Shown: positions 47,529 to 57,147 of the stretch, piece after piece | Layout of the letters: each line of letters starts with the position of its first letter | Position numbering within the stretch: the stretch's first letter is position 1 | DNA from: Heliomicrobium gestii | GTDB taxonomy: Bacteria > Bacillota > Desulfitobacteriia > Heliobacteriales > Heliobacteriaceae | Length of the DNA: 64,000 nt | Direction: 5' to 3' | Assembly: GCF_009877435.1 (NCBI RefSeq) | Contig: NZ_WXEX01000006.1 | Span: 1-64,000, forward strand | Program-made: the position numbers and the translations under genes | Notes under the pieces: generated by a model | The model's database searches: none | What the model was told of the DNA's origin: nothing | What the model saw: only the letters and a program-made list of their open reading frames with translations

Positions 47529-48770
47529 CTATGGCTTACTGGTTTCTATGAAATGCGACAGCGGCGCCACCTGCCGGCTTTGCACATGGACCACATCGAG
47601 GTGCTCGATCGCCTTGCGCCGGGCATCGCCGGAGAGATAGCTCAGTTTCCCGCGCTCGTCTCTCGATTCGCGAAACTTGCTGCACACATAGCCTTCTTTG
47701 GCGGTCAGCGCCTTGAGCCGATGAGGCACATCCTTGCGGATGAAGAAGGCGTTGGAGCCGATGCTGTTGGAGCCGACAAAGTCATAGCCCTTCGCCTCTG
47801 CCAGCAGGCACAGGGCAGGGAGGGACGCGCCGAAGTAGAGGTTCGAGTAATGGGCCGTCGTGCGGTTAAACTGTTCGTTATAGGGAACGGTGACCGGCAG
47901 CGTATCGCCAAAGACGCTGTTGTATTCGCAGATGACGATCCGCGGCGAGATGACCTCGATGGCTTGCCACACCCAGTAGTCGTTGCCGTCGATGTCGACA
48001 CTCAACAGGCCGATGTCGCCGGTGATGCCGGCATCGCCGATCAGTTGATTGATGTTATCCTTGGTCACATGGGCGCAACGGACCGACAAGTCGTGCTTCC
48101 AACAGATCGCGTCGTTCTGGATGGACTCCACATAAGAGGGATCATTGTCAAGGACCAGGCCTCTCCAGTTGTCATTTTGCAACAAAAAGCGCGTATTGGC
48201 TTCTGTATAGTCCTGGACGCCGAACTCCACAAAGACCTCGTCGTCGATCTCCGTGTTGGCCAGCAGGTACTGGATGATCCCGTCTTCGCCCGATTGGGAA
48301 AAGACCTTGAACTCGGCTTCCCGCAAGGCGCCCACGTTCTTTAGCCCTTTGACGCGCTCGGCATTCAGCTTCCCTAACAGCATGGAATTGGCAAGCAGCC
48401 GTTCCTTTTCGCCTGAATCCCGTCCTGCCATTTCCTCATAGATGGCGAGGCCGTTCACATAGTGCTCTTCCGCCAGGAGACCATACCCATTCAATTGCCG
48501 GGAGATCTCGGGGTAGTAGCTGCTGCAGACGAAAATCATGTACTCATCGCACGGGAGGGAGATCAGCTTCTCCGGGTTTTCAACGGGCAGGCCGCCGATG
48601 GTTTGCCCCCATTTGGTCTCGTTGTTGTCCACGTAAAACCGGATGTCATAGCCGATGCCTTTCAATAAGGCGACCACTTTATGGCTGGCGCTGCCGGTTC
48701 CAAAGAGGACCACTTTTTTGTTTTTGCCTTCCAGCAACAAGCGCACATGGTCGATCATGCGTTTTTTCAT
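47529..48770 (-). CDS. FkbM-like methyltransferase with N-terminal Rossmann module
   Basis: A 413-aa fusion. Residues 18-115 are the recurrent module (FGTGSAS at 23-29, DNNETKWG at 48-55, SSYYPEISRQL at 83-93). The remainder resembles SAM-dependent methyltransferases of the FkbM/Methyltransf_24 type: SQSGEDGIIQYLL, VFVEFGVQDYTEANTRFLLQ, GLLSVDIDGNDYWVWQAI. A sugar O-methylation role is inferred from context. GGGGGC lies about 8 nt before the ATG. Confidence 0.75.
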   Translation of the reverse strand: MKKRMIDHVRLLLEGKNKKVVLFGTGSASHKVVALLKGIGYDIRFYVDNNETKWGQTIGGLPVENPEKLISLPCDEYMIFVCSSYYPEISRQLNGYGLLAEEHYVNGLAIYEEMAGRDSGEKERLLANSMLLGKLNAERVKGLKNVGALREAEFKVFSQSGEDGIIQYLLANTEIDDEVFVEFGVQDYTEANTRFLLQNDNWRGLVLDNDPSYVESIQNDAICWKHDLSVRCAHVTKDNINQLIGDAGITGDIGLLSVDIDGNDYWVWQAIEVISPRIVICEYNSVFGDTLPVTVPYNEQFNRTTAHYSNLYFGASLPALCLLAEAKGYDFVGSNSIGSNAFFIRKDVPHRLKALTAKEGYVCSKFRESRDERGKLSYLSGDARRKAIEHLDVVHVQSRQVAPLSHFIETSKP

Positions 48771-48833
48771 CCCGTCAGCCCCCGAACGTCAGCGTAATCG
48801 CAAGATATCACAAGAAAAAGGAGTGCCATCGTG

Positions 48834-50024
48834 TCAGTTCCAACAAAGAAAATCCTTCTTTTCAGAATAGCCGGCGCCGGTCAGTTGCGCCGCGATCTCC
48901 TGCTTCCATGATGAGGCGATAAAAAAGAAGGTCTCTCTCCCCACGGCGTCGGGGCTTTGGATCGGGAGTCCGTCCAAGGTCTCCTTCCATTTCGACCGGT
49001 CATTGTCGACGTAACAGTTGACAGGCACGCCCACCTTCTTCAGGAGCGTGTACAACTGCCTTCCCAGGCTGCCAGAGCCGAAAATCGCCACCGGCCGTCC
49101 CAGCAGTTGCGTCCGCAAGGACGCGATATCGAGATCGCCGGTCCAGTAGTGCCCATAGGTCCGGCGAAAAAAGGCGCTCACCTGTTCGAAGATCACCGGG
49201 TCCCATTCCGTCGTCTCGGGAAAGTCGATGGTCTCCTTCCGCCCGATCGCGCCGCCATCGATGCGCTGTTCTTGGACGCTGTCGATGGCGGCGCAGTGGG
49301 TCCCCGTTCCGTCCATCCCCCGGTTGACGACGAGACTGTTCTTCGGGAACAGGCTGACCCCGCCATGGGTAAACATGGACCAGTACCAGCGGATCGCCCA
49401 GGAATCGATTTGGCCCGATAGCTGCCGCAACAGCATGGTCGTCTGGGAATAGCCGTCATCGATGTCAAAGGCCCTGCGCAATCCGTGATCGAGGAAGAGC
49501 CGTTCCACACCGGCACAGTCGGGATCGAAGCGATCCCAGGCCCGTTTCCAGGTGGCCCAGCCCCAAGAGGACATGATCGGGAGAAACAAGGCATCTTTGG
49601 CCCATGCCACATCGATAGGATGCATATAACCGGACACATGCATCACCTTGGGGTCATCGCTGTATCGAGCCAGGGAGGCGTTCATGAACCGGAGAAAGGC
49701 CGGTGAAAGGCGTAAGTCGTCTTCCAGGACGATCACCTGGCCGAAACGGTTGACAATCTCGGTCACACCGCCGATCACCGAAGCGGCCAGCCCCCGGTTG
49801 TGGTCGGATTCGATGACGGTGACCTCTTTGCACCAGGATTGTTCTCGGACGACCTGCCGCGTCTCTTGAATGGCCGCTCCGTCATCCTCTGCTTTCGGGC
49901 CGTCGCAAAAGACAAAGAGTTCGCTTTCCGCTGCCTCAGGGCAGCGCCGGAGCGATTCCAGCGTCTTGCGGGTGTGGTTGGGCCGTTTATAGACAAACAA
50001 GGCGATCGGCGCGTAGGCGTTCAT
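48834..50024 (-). CDS. GT2-like glycosyltransferase with C-terminal Rossmann module
   Basis: A 396-aa fusion. Residues 5-290 look like a family 2 type sugar transferase: PIALFVYKRPNHTRKTLESL, VIVLEDDLRLSPAFL (EDD metal site), and SSWGWATWKRAWDRF. The C-terminal recurrent module spans 310-396 (FGSG 315-318, DNDRSKW 340-346, SSWKQEIAAQL). GAGGGGTAGCG precedes the ATG. Here the module is placed after the catalytic domain, unlike the N-terminal fusions at 40.4 and 51 kb. Confidence 0.8.
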   Translation of the reverse strand: MNAYAPIALFVYKRPNHTRKTLESLRRCPEAAESELFVFCDGPKAEDDGAAIQETRQVVREQSWCKEVTVIESDHNRGLAASVIGGVTEIVNRFGQVIVLEDDLRLSPAFLRFMNASLARYSDDPKVMHVSGYMHPIDVAWAKDALFLPIMSSWGWATWKRAWDRFDPDCAGVERLFLDHGLRRAFDIDDGYSQTTMLLRQLSGQIDSWAIRWYWSMFTHGGVSLFPKNSLVVNRGMDGTGTHCAAIDSVQEQRIDGGAIGRKETIDFPETTEWDPVIFEQVSAFFRRTYGHYWTGDLDIASLRTQLLGRPVAIFGSGSLGRQLYTLLKKVGVPVNCYVDNDRSKWKETLDGLPIQSPDAVGRETFFFIASSWKQEIAAQLTGAGYSEKKDFLCWN

Positions 50025-50039
50025 CGCTACCCCTCACAT

Positions 50040-50957
50040 CTAAAGAAGACTGATTTGACCCTCTTCTGCGCCGGCGCGCTGTCGAAATCGCCGGAAAACC
50101 TCACTCATCGAGGTGAAGGACATGGCTGTGGCCTGACGAAAGCGACTCCCGTTAAGGTAGGTTTTTTGCGGACGTCGATCGAGCAAACCGATCTCGCCGG
50201 GCGTTTTCGGGATGACCTTCGCGCTCTCGCCGAGGCCGAAGAGAAACTGTCGCGCCAACTCCTCACCGGTGAAGAACTCGCTGTTTGCCAGGTGATAGAG
50301 GCCGCTCAGGTTTCCCTCAATGGAGCGAATCACACCTTCCGCCACATCGCCCACATAGGTCGGCGATAGGATCTGCCCTTCGATGCATGTGATCTGCCCG
50401 GTCGCGACCCGGCTTTGATGCCAGCGCGACAGGATGTGCCCTTCGGCAGGATCGTCCCCGACGATCACGCTGAGGCGCAGGACGAGGTGGTTCGGAAAGA
50501 ACTCCTCATAGGCGGCTTCAACGTCTGCCTTCTGCCTCCCATACTCGCAGATGGGATTGGGCGGCATCGATTCGTCATAATAGCCCCGCACCCCGTCAAA
50601 TACCGTATCGGAAGAAATGTAGATCGTCTTTACGCCCCAGGCGTCCAATCGCTTGACCAGTCGGAGGGTTCGCTCCACATGCATCTGCCTGCTCTCTTCC
50701 CGGTGGGTGAAACAGTAGTCGATCTTGGGGACTGCGGCGCAGATCACCGCATGACAGGACGCGGCGTCCGAGGTGGGCAAAAAAGACGCCGGCATTACGT
50801 CTGCGATATCGTCTTCGAGCAGGTTATAGGGGCGAAAGGCGGGGTTCCCGTTGGAGCATCGGGTCCCGATCACATCGAACCCTTCTTTTTGCGCTAGGGT
50901 AAAGACATGCCTTCCGATCAATCCCGAAGCGCCGATGACCAGCAGCTTGTGGGTCAT
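50040..50957 (-). CDS. RmlD-like SDR
   Basis: A 305-aa NAD(P)-dependent sugar nucleotide reductase of the RmlD family. GASGLIGRHV is the cofactor loop, SSDTVFDGVRGYY the Ser/Thr site, and EYGRQKADVE carries the catalytic Tyr and Lys. It resembles the SDR at 33.7 kb in architecture but is not a close copy. It probably reduces a 4-keto deoxy sugar. The gene lies 4 nt after the TIGR04372-like gene. Confidence 0.8.
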   Translation of the reverse strand: MTHKLLVIGASGLIGRHVFTLAQKEGFDVIGTRCSNGNPAFRPYNLLEDDIADVMPASFLPTSDAASCHAVICAAVPKIDYCFTHREESRQMHVERTLRLVKRLDAWGVKTIYISSDTVFDGVRGYYDESMPPNPICEYGRQKADVEAAYEEFFPNHLVLRLSVIVGDDPAEGHILSRWHQSRVATGQITCIEGQILSPTYVGDVAEGVIRSIEGNLSGLYHLANSEFFTGEELARQFLFGLGESAKVIPKTPGEIGLLDRRPQKTYLNGSRFRQATAMSFTSMSEVFRRFRQRAGAEEGQISLL

Positions 50958-50961
50958 CCTC

Positions 50962-52560
50962 TCACCCTCTCAACAAATCCACGTTTTGGCGAAGGAAACG
51001 GGCGCCGACACGAGCTGTATGATGCCGGCAGGGATTGTCCTTGGGAAAGAGATCCCAGAAGGCTCGCTGCAACTGCTCATCCTCTTCGGCTGGAACCCAT
51101 CTGCCGTCGATCCGTTCGTTCATCTCAGTGGCCAAGTCGAGAATCTCCTCGGGGCTGTTCTCAATGGGCGTGATCTCCCGTTCATACAACTGATCCAGGT
51201 AATTTTTTAGCTGGAGTTCCCATTCAATCTGTTCCTTAAAGGTGAGAAAACGCTTCTCCCGGTTATGCCAGAGTTTTTTTAAGATGAACAGATCCTTGGG
51301 GCCAAAGGGCGGCGTGAGGATGATGGTCTGATTGGCCACAGCGGCGGGCACACTGGCTGCCCAGACCAGGGAAGTCGGCCCGGAATCGGAACCCAACAAG
51401 AATTTGCATCGCGATAGCAAATAAATATCGCCAAATTCGGTCCGGCAGGTCGACGCGTAATCGATGATGCGCCGGTTGCCGGTGGCGAGCGCTTTTTCCA
51501 CGACGGCGCCCATGCGCAGGACGGGAAGCCCACAGCCGGTCAGATAATCGGCTGCGGCCAGGTAGTTTTCAATGCTGTTGTTCCGCGAATTGGCTGTTTT
51601 CCAATCATAGGTGTTCTTATCATAGGTTTGATTTTGATAGGCGCTGTCGCGGCTATGAAAACAGACAAAGGCCTCTGCCGGTGAAAGGCCCATCTCGGCG
51701 AGGATCTGCCTGCCCTTTCGCTCTTCATCGGGATTGAACTGGATGATCTGCGGCTGCGGCGCCTCTCGCAGCACCGCATGTTCCCGAAGATAGGGGATGA
51801 CGTAATCGTAAAAGGACCATTTTTTGTTCTCTTTTTTGGTCAGCAAAATCCAAAAGAGTATGGCGAAGGGGTTTTCCACAACCCTTTTTTTTCTTTTGAT
51901 CATCTCGTAAAGATACCGGTTGGCGATGATCCTTTGCGGGCTGATCAACACATCGAGTTGTCCTGCTTTACCGGCGGTTATCGTTTTCTTCCGAAAATAC
52001 AGCTCCGAGTTCAAGGCCAGGTGTCCGATCGCTCTTGTCCATAAACAGCGAATATCGACAGATATCCCTGCGATGGACAGCAACCATTTCGCCATTCCCG
52101 TCAGGGGGCGAAACAAGCGAATGACGGTTTTGTCATTGACGAGGCGTTCCACCACCTCAGCGACATCCTCAATGCCCTTTCCCAGGTCGGCATGGATCGG
52201 CACAAAGTCTTCCAGCCCGTTGATGTAATCGACATCTGCGATGAAGCCCAACCGCCGCAGTTGTTCTGAGATTTCTGTAAAGTAGGAAGAGGCGATCACC
52301 ACAAAGGGTTTTTCCCGTCCGGAGGCCGATAGATCAGAGGGACTCACGATCGTCCTTCCGGCGATCACAGTCCCCCATTTTTTCGCGTCATTGTCGAGAA
52401 AAAAATCGATATGTAACGGAAACGTTTCGATGTAGGTCAAAGCGGCGCTTCCCGTCCCAAAGATCGCAATCGGTCTTTGCTTGCTGATTGTTTCATATCT
52501 ATTTCTCTTCTTTGTATACTCCCGTTCAATCAGCCTGAGCATCAACCCATAGACGTCCAT
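50962..52560 (-). CDS. TIGR04372-like glycosyltransferase with N-terminal Rossmann module
   Basis: A 532-aa fusion. Residues 28-120 are the recurrent module (FGTGSAA at 34-40, DNDAKKWG at 56-63, SSYFTEISEQL at 91-101). The rest resembles the TIGR04372 family of putative glycosyltransferases: FVCFHSRDSAYQNQTYDKN, RNNSIENYLAAADYL, PVLRMGAVVEKAL, LLGSDSGPTSLVWAASVP. Family functions are not well established. GGGGGA lies about 10 nt before the ATG. Parts of the gene are AT-richer than the surroundings. Confidence 0.75.
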   Translation of the reverse strand: MDVYGLMLRLIEREYTKKRNRYETISKQRPIAIFGTGSAALTYIETFPLHIDFFLDNDAKKWGTVIAGRTIVSPSDLSASGREKPFVVIASSYFTEISEQLRRLGFIADVDYINGLEDFVPIHADLGKGIEDVAEVVERLVNDKTVIRLFRPLTGMAKWLLSIAGISVDIRCLWTRAIGHLALNSELYFRKKTITAGKAGQLDVLISPQRIIANRYLYEMIKRKKRVVENPFAILFWILLTKKENKKWSFYDYVIPYLREHAVLREAPQPQIIQFNPDEERKGRQILAEMGLSPAEAFVCFHSRDSAYQNQTYDKNTYDWKTANSRNNSIENYLAAADYLTGCGLPVLRMGAVVEKALATGNRRIIDYASTCRTEFGDIYLLSRCKFLLGSDSGPTSLVWAASVPAAVANQTIILTPPFGPKDLFILKKLWHNREKRFLTFKEQIEWELQLKNYLDQLYEREITPIENSPEEILDLATEMNERIDGRWVPAEEDEQLQRAFWDLFPKDNPCRHHTARVGARFLRQNVDLLRG

Positions 52561-52581
52561 GCTGCCAAGTCCCCCGTGTCT

Positions 52582-53532
52582 TTATTCCTTATCGGCGTAA
52601 TGATACTGCCGGTCCCAGATATGGCAACCGCGGCAGAAATCGATCTCGTTTCGGCGTTGGGTCGCGTGAAAGGAGCGGACATTCCGGAACGCCTCGCCGT
52701 TCCAGATCTCCTTGATCGACTGGCGCCGGAAATCCCCCATCGGAAATTTGACATTGTAATCAACGGCGCAGATGCCCACCGTTCCATCGACATGCATCGC
52801 CATTGATGAAAAGGGGGAGATGCAGGGATGGGCGCTGAAGCGGCTGATCTCGGCTTCCTCTTCCGGGGACAACTGGTTTCCCCAGGTGTGGGCCGGCATG
52901 GCGTAAGCCTTATCCCCCGCTCGGAGCAGGGGAGACCAAAAGGCGAGCCATGGCTCCACCTCATGCTGGTTTTCTTCCATGACGACCATCCGAATGCGGA
53001 CCGTGCAGAGATGGTTCCCCTTGTCCCGCAAGCGAATGAAGTTTTGGGCGTTTTCAACGACCGTCTCAAACTGCAAGCCCCGCCGGATGCCTTCAAAGGT
53101 TTCCTTTGTACAGCCGTCGATGGAGATCATGATGTCGTTCAGCCCAGCCGCCAGGAGGCGTTCCGCCAAGTCGGCATCAAGGCGCTGGCCATTCGTCGAC
53201 ATGGTGACCCGTTTGATCCCCCCGTCCTTCAACATCTTGACGCGCAGGGGCAGGTCTTTGTCCAAGGTGGGTTCCCCGTCACGGTTCAAACAGATCGTCT
53301 CAATCCAATCACGGTACTGTCCCACTTCCTCGGCAAACTTGTGGAACAGTTCCATGGACATAAAGGGGCTGGCTTTTTTCTCCCATTTGTCGATGGTGCA
53401 CATGATGCAGCGGGCGTTGCACAGGTTTACCGTCTCAATCTCAAAGTACTTGGGAAACAACTCGCATTGACTCAGATCGGTCAGCCCGATCCGGCCGGCC
53501 AGCTGGTCATTTTGCTCGCTTCGAGGATACAT
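52582..53532 (-). CDS. Radical SAM/SPASM protein
   Basis: A 316-aa iron-sulfur enzyme. The cluster motif CNARCIMC has Cys at 38, 42 and 45. The core has CLNRDGEPTLDKDLPLRV. A C-terminal SPASM-like region has CISPFSS, GICAVDYN and DFCRGCHIW, which could bind an auxiliary cluster. GGAGGGA lies 6 nt before the ATG at 53532, so the upstream in-frame ATG at 53547 is unlikely. It may modify a sugar or sugar-nucleotide; the substrate is unknown. Confidence 0.85.
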   Translation of the reverse strand: MYPRSEQNDQLAGRIGLTDLSQCELFPKYFEIETVNLCNARCIMCTIDKWEKKASPFMSMELFHKFAEEVGQYRDWIETICLNRDGEPTLDKDLPLRVKMLKDGGIKRVTMSTNGQRLDADLAERLLAAGLNDIMISIDGCTKETFEGIRRGLQFETVVENAQNFIRLRDKGNHLCTVRIRMVVMEENQHEVEPWLAFWSPLLRAGDKAYAMPAHTWGNQLSPEEEAEISRFSAHPCISPFSSMAMHVDGTVGICAVDYNVKFPMGDFRRQSIKEIWNGEAFRNVRSFHATQRRNEIDFCRGCHIWDRQYHYADKE

Positions 53533-53574
53533 TGCCGTTCCCTCCATATGCGCTAGAAAAGGCTCGCCAGGGCG

Positions 53575-54741
53575 TTACCTCGTTTTTTGCAGTACATAAT
53601 AGGGATAACCGACTCCCCAGCACTGCCGCAGGCGCGACGCCTGGACATAGCGTTCAATGCTGGCTTCTCTGGCGATGTTTTTTGCGTCTTCGATGATCGG
53701 CAGCAATACATCATGATCAGGCAGCGCTTTTGCCGCAAGGGCCAACTCGTCCAGGGCGGGCATGGCGGCGTCCATGGTCAACCCTTCGCCATGCAGGACG
53801 GCAGAGAGTGCATCCATCGTCTTCGTGGCCGCTTCCGAAAAACGCGCCGCTTCCTCCATGGACGGCAGGGGAAAGCCGTCTGCCAGGGTTTGACCGTGCA
53901 AATAGCCGGGCAGGCGGAGCGTATAGGCTTGAAGGTTGCTTTGCATCTCCCCATCGGCGCTGTCTACCCGCTTGTACCAGGTGTTGTCGTTGGCGTGTTC
54001 GATCCGCGGCCAGGAGCTGTATACGCGGACGTCTCCTTCGACGCTCTTCAGGATCTCCTCGATGCTCCAGAAACAGTGCCGGTCATAGCTGGGACTCAGG
54101 AAGTTGTCGCGCACCCACGAGGCAAAGGGGCGGGAGTGGGGGATTGCGGCATAATCGCGGCCAAAGAGTTGCTCCGCGATGGCCAGTTTCCCTTCCAGGT
54201 CGGTCACCCCTGCTTGGCGGCACAACTGGGCCAGCAGCACTTTCCGAAAATACTGGGCAAAGTTGCCGACAGGGTCCAAGGTGGAAAGACAGAACAGGCC
54301 GTCCGGGCGCAACGCCGCGACAAGTTGGTTGAGCACGGCACTTCTGTCCGGCATCGTGTAGAGAAACCCTTCGGCGATGATCACATCGTAGGCGTCGTCC
54401 TGTAACTGGACATTCTGGATTTCATCGACGATGATCTCGCTGATCTGGTGCTCTCGCTTTCGCTCTCGGAACAAGGCGACTAACCGATCGACAAAGGGCT
54501 GCAAGGCTTCCACGAAGGTGAAGCGAGCGCCCAGTTCGGCGAGAACAAGGGCGTTTTCGCCGGAGGCGCATCCGACCTCCAGCACCTGGCGATCCTTCCA
54601 CAGTGCCTGTGGCAGCTTCAACCGGTTCACATACAGGTTCATCCGTTTGCGCGCATGATCCCGGTACGTCTCTTCATCGGAAATGTCAAAGGAAGTGGGA
54701 TTGAAGGCTTCCTGTTTATAAAAATCGGCTTGGCTGGTCAT
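53575..54741 (-). CDS. SAM-dependent methyltransferase
   Basis: A 388-aa protein. The SAM-binding motif is VLEVGCASGENALVLAELGARF (near residue 54). VIIAEGFLYTMPDRSAVLNQLVAAL follows, with LRPDGLFCLSTLDP. The C-terminal half (about 190-388) has no domain that I recognise and may set acceptor specificity. AGGAGGGCGACTGCGCC precedes the ATG. The gene follows an aminotransferase, so N-methylation or O-methylation of an amino sugar is possible. Confidence 0.8.
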   Translation of the reverse strand: MTSQADFYKQEAFNPTSFDISDEETYRDHARKRMNLYVNRLKLPQALWKDRQVLEVGCASGENALVLAELGARFTFVEALQPFVDRLVALFRERKREHQISEIIVDEIQNVQLQDDAYDVIIAEGFLYTMPDRSAVLNQLVAALRPDGLFCLSTLDPVGNFAQYFRKVLLAQLCRQAGVTDLEGKLAIAEQLFGRDYAAIPHSRPFASWVRDNFLSPSYDRHCFWSIEEILKSVEGDVRVYSSWPRIEHANDNTWYKRVDSADGEMQSNLQAYTLRLPGYLHGQTLADGFPLPSMEEAARFSEAATKTMDALSAVLHGEGLTMDAAMPALDELALAAKALPDHDVLLPIIEDAKNIAREASIERYVQASRLRQCWGVGYPYYVLQKTR

Positions 54742-54756
54742 GGCGCAGTCGCCCTC

Positions 54757-55842
54757 CTAACACGATTTGGCGTACGCCCGCAAACAGGCAATGACCTGAT
54801 CAATGTTCTCCATCGGCTGAGCAGGGCCGCTGGGCAGGAATAGACCTTGCTCATGAAAGCGTTGCGACTTAGGGTATTTCCCCTGAGCATGAAGATGGGG
54901 CGACAGGTGCAGGTTGGGGAGAAAGGGACGCGATTCAATCTGCTGTTCGGCCAGATACCGCCTCACCTGTTCCCTGTCTTGGCACAGCACTTCAATATAC
55001 AGGGGGATCTCCCCCTCTGTTTCGCGGACGGGCAGCAGGCGAACCGGCTCAAGATCCTGCAATCCCTCCCGGTACCGGTCATAGATCGCCCTGACCCGCT
55101 CAACCTTTTCGGCGCGATGGGCCATCTGTTCCAGGCCGATGGAGGCCAAAATATCGTTGAAACGGAAGTTGAAGCCAAACTGCCCATAGGCGGCCTCAAA
55201 GGTGTCTTTGACCCCATGGATCCGCAGGAGCTTCAATCGCTGGTAAAGCGCTTCGTCATTGGTGACGAGGAGGCCGCCTTGGCCGGTCGTCAGCAGCTTG
55301 GTCACACCGAGGGAAAAACAGCCGATATCCCCTTGGGTGCCCAAAAAACCGTCGCCGTTGCGTGAAAACATGGCCTGGCAGGCGTCTTCGACGACAAAAA
55401 GGCCTCGTTCCTTCGCGAACTGGCGGATCTCGGCCATGCCGGCGTCCCGCCCGCAGAGATGAACCGGCATGATGGCCTTCGTTCGCTTGGTGATGAGTTG
55501 TTCCGCTTGTTCCAGGTCGATCAACGGCAGGTCTTGCCGCGTATCGGCCAAGACGACGGTCGCGCCGCACAAGAGGACGGCATGGGCTGTGGCGATAAAG
55601 GTCCGGTTGGGGACGATCACTTCGTCGCCGGGACCGATGCCCAGAGACAGCAGAGCCATCAGCAACGCCATGCTCCCGCTTGTCGTCGCCACGGCATAGG
55701 AAACGTTCATCGAAGCCGCAACCTGCCGCTCCAATTCCGCCGTCACCGCGCCTTGGCTGAGGCACTCCTGTTCAATGCTGGCGACGATCCGTTGCCCCTC
55801 ATTGTCCCCTAACTTCGTGCGCCACCAACGGATGGCATTCAT
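54757..55842 (-). CDS. DegT/DnrJ/EryC1 sugar aminotransferase
   Basis: A 361-aa PLP enzyme. VEDACQAMFS gives the PLP-contacting Asp, and CFSLGVTKLLTTGQGGLLVT carries the internal aldimine Lys. It aminates a keto sugar nucleotide. It differs clearly from PseC at 19.0 kb (SLGVTK rather than SFHPVK) and is placed among methyltransferases, so it probably serves a second amino sugar. The ketosugar-producing dehydratase for it is not obvious nearby. Confidence 0.87.
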   Translation of the reverse strand: MNAIRWWRTKLGDNEGQRIVASIEQECLSQGAVTAELERQVAASMNVSYAVATTSGSMALLMALLSLGIGPGDEVIVPNRTFIATAHAVLLCGATVVLADTRQDLPLIDLEQAEQLITKRTKAIMPVHLCGRDAGMAEIRQFAKERGLFVVEDACQAMFSRNGDGFLGTQGDIGCFSLGVTKLLTTGQGGLLVTNDEALYQRLKLLRIHGVKDTFEAAYGQFGFNFRFNDILASIGLEQMAHRAEKVERVRAIYDRYREGLQDLEPVRLLPVRETEGEIPLYIEVLCQDREQVRRYLAEQQIESRPFLPNLHLSPHLHAQGKYPKSQRFHEQGLFLPSGPAQPMENIDQVIACLRAYAKSC

Positions 55843-55879
55843 AGGAACACCCCACTTTCATCATCGCTGTCCCCTCTGT

Positions 55880-57124
55880 CTATTCCACGATGCGGAACTC
55901 GGACAGGGGCACAACGAACCGCCCGCCCTGCTCGAGGTAGCGCTGGTGTTTGCCGATGATCAGATCGGCGAATCGCCAGGGCAGGATGACGATGTAATCG
56001 GGGTTGCGTTCGTAGATGACGCTGGGATTCAACACCGGCAGTCGATAGCCGGGGCTGAAGAGATCGATCTTCCGGGGGTTGTCGTCGACCAGATAGTCGA
56101 GCTTGTCGCCGAGGCCGAAATGGTAGATCAGGGTCGTCACACTGTGGGAAGCGCCATAGCCGATGGCCGTTTTCCCCTGTTCCCGGATCTCTCCGAGCAG
56201 GCGGTGCAGTTGCTCCCGGACCTCATCGAGTTTGGCGCCCAACCGGTGAAACGCTTCCGGCTGGTGGATGCCTACAGCGGCTTCCCGGTCCAGGAATCGC
56301 TGCACGGCCTCTGTGCGCAGTCGACCGCCAGCGGCGTGCTGGACAAATCCCCGGATGGAGCCGCCCTTGGTTGGGATCGCCTGCACATCATACAAGGCAA
56401 GGCCGTTCTCCGCAAAGAACCGTTCCAGCGGTTTCACCGAGAAGTAGTACAGGTGCTCATGATAGATGTTGTCGAATACGCCATGTTGGACCAGATCGAC
56501 CACATAACCGGTCTCAAAAATGAAAACGCCCGTCGGCGCGAGCAAACGGCGGATCCCTTCAATGACACTTTTTACATCTTCCACATTGGCCAGCATGTTG
56601 TTGGCCGTGATGATATGGGCTTGCCCGTATTTTTCCACGATTTGGTCGGCCAGCGCGGGCGTAAAGAAGTCGCCAATGGTCTCGACCCCTTCCTCGGTCG
56701 CCTTGCGGGCGATCGCCTCGGCCGGGTCGATCCCCAAGACGCGCATCCCTTTGGCCTGGAATTCCCGCAACAGGGTGCCATCGTTGCTGCCGATGTCGAC
56801 GACCAGTTTCCCCGGTTCCGGCTGCGCCTTGCCCAGGGCTTCCGTCACATAGCCCCGGAAATGCTCCAGCAATCCCGGTGAGCTCTGGGTCATGTAGTTG
56901 TACTGTTTATAGATCGATTCCGGATTGACGATGTGCCCCAACTGGACATTGCCGCAGCTTTTGCACAGGCAGACATCGAGGGGATAGGTGTCCTGGGGGA
57001 TGTGAATATGACTGCGGGGATGATAATCGTCGGCAACGGGGGTGGGCGTCAGTTCCAATACCCGCTCCAAGTCATCTTGACCGCACAACTTGCATGCCGG
57101 AACGGCAACCACACGCTGATTCAA
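55880..57124 (-). CDS. Sugar C-methyltransferase (Methyltransf_13/14 type)
   Basis: A 414-aa enzyme of the TylC3/NovU class that C-methylates keto sugar nucleotides. An N-terminal zinc site has CKLCG and CLCKSCGNVQLG. The SAM loop is VVDIGSNDGTLLREFQ (near residue 95). The C-terminal Methyltransf_14 domain has GYGASHSVTTLIYHF and YLVDDNPRKIDLFSPGY. The latter shares the Rossmann outline of the recurrent module. The TTG start at 57124 has GGAGG about 10 nt upstream. It predicts a C-methyl branched sugar. Confidence 0.9.
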   Translation of the reverse strand: MNQRVVAVPACKLCGQDDLERVLELTPTPVADDYHPRSHIHIPQDTYPLDVCLCKSCGNVQLGHIVNPESIYKQYNYMTQSSPGLLEHFRGYVTEALGKAQPEPGKLVVDIGSNDGTLLREFQAKGMRVLGIDPAEAIARKATEEGVETIGDFFTPALADQIVEKYGQAHIITANNMLANVEDVKSVIEGIRRLLAPTGVFIFETGYVVDLVQHGVFDNIYHEHLYYFSVKPLERFFAENGLALYDVQAIPTKGGSIRGFVQHAAGGRLRTEAVQRFLDREAAVGIHQPEAFHRLGAKLDEVREQLHRLLGEIREQGKTAIGYGASHSVTTLIYHFGLGDKLDYLVDDNPRKIDLFSPGYRLPVLNPSVIYERNPDYIVILPWRFADLIIGKHQRYLEQGGRFVVPLSEFRIVE

Positions 57125-57147
57125 TGCAAAGGGGCCTCCTCTCGTCC

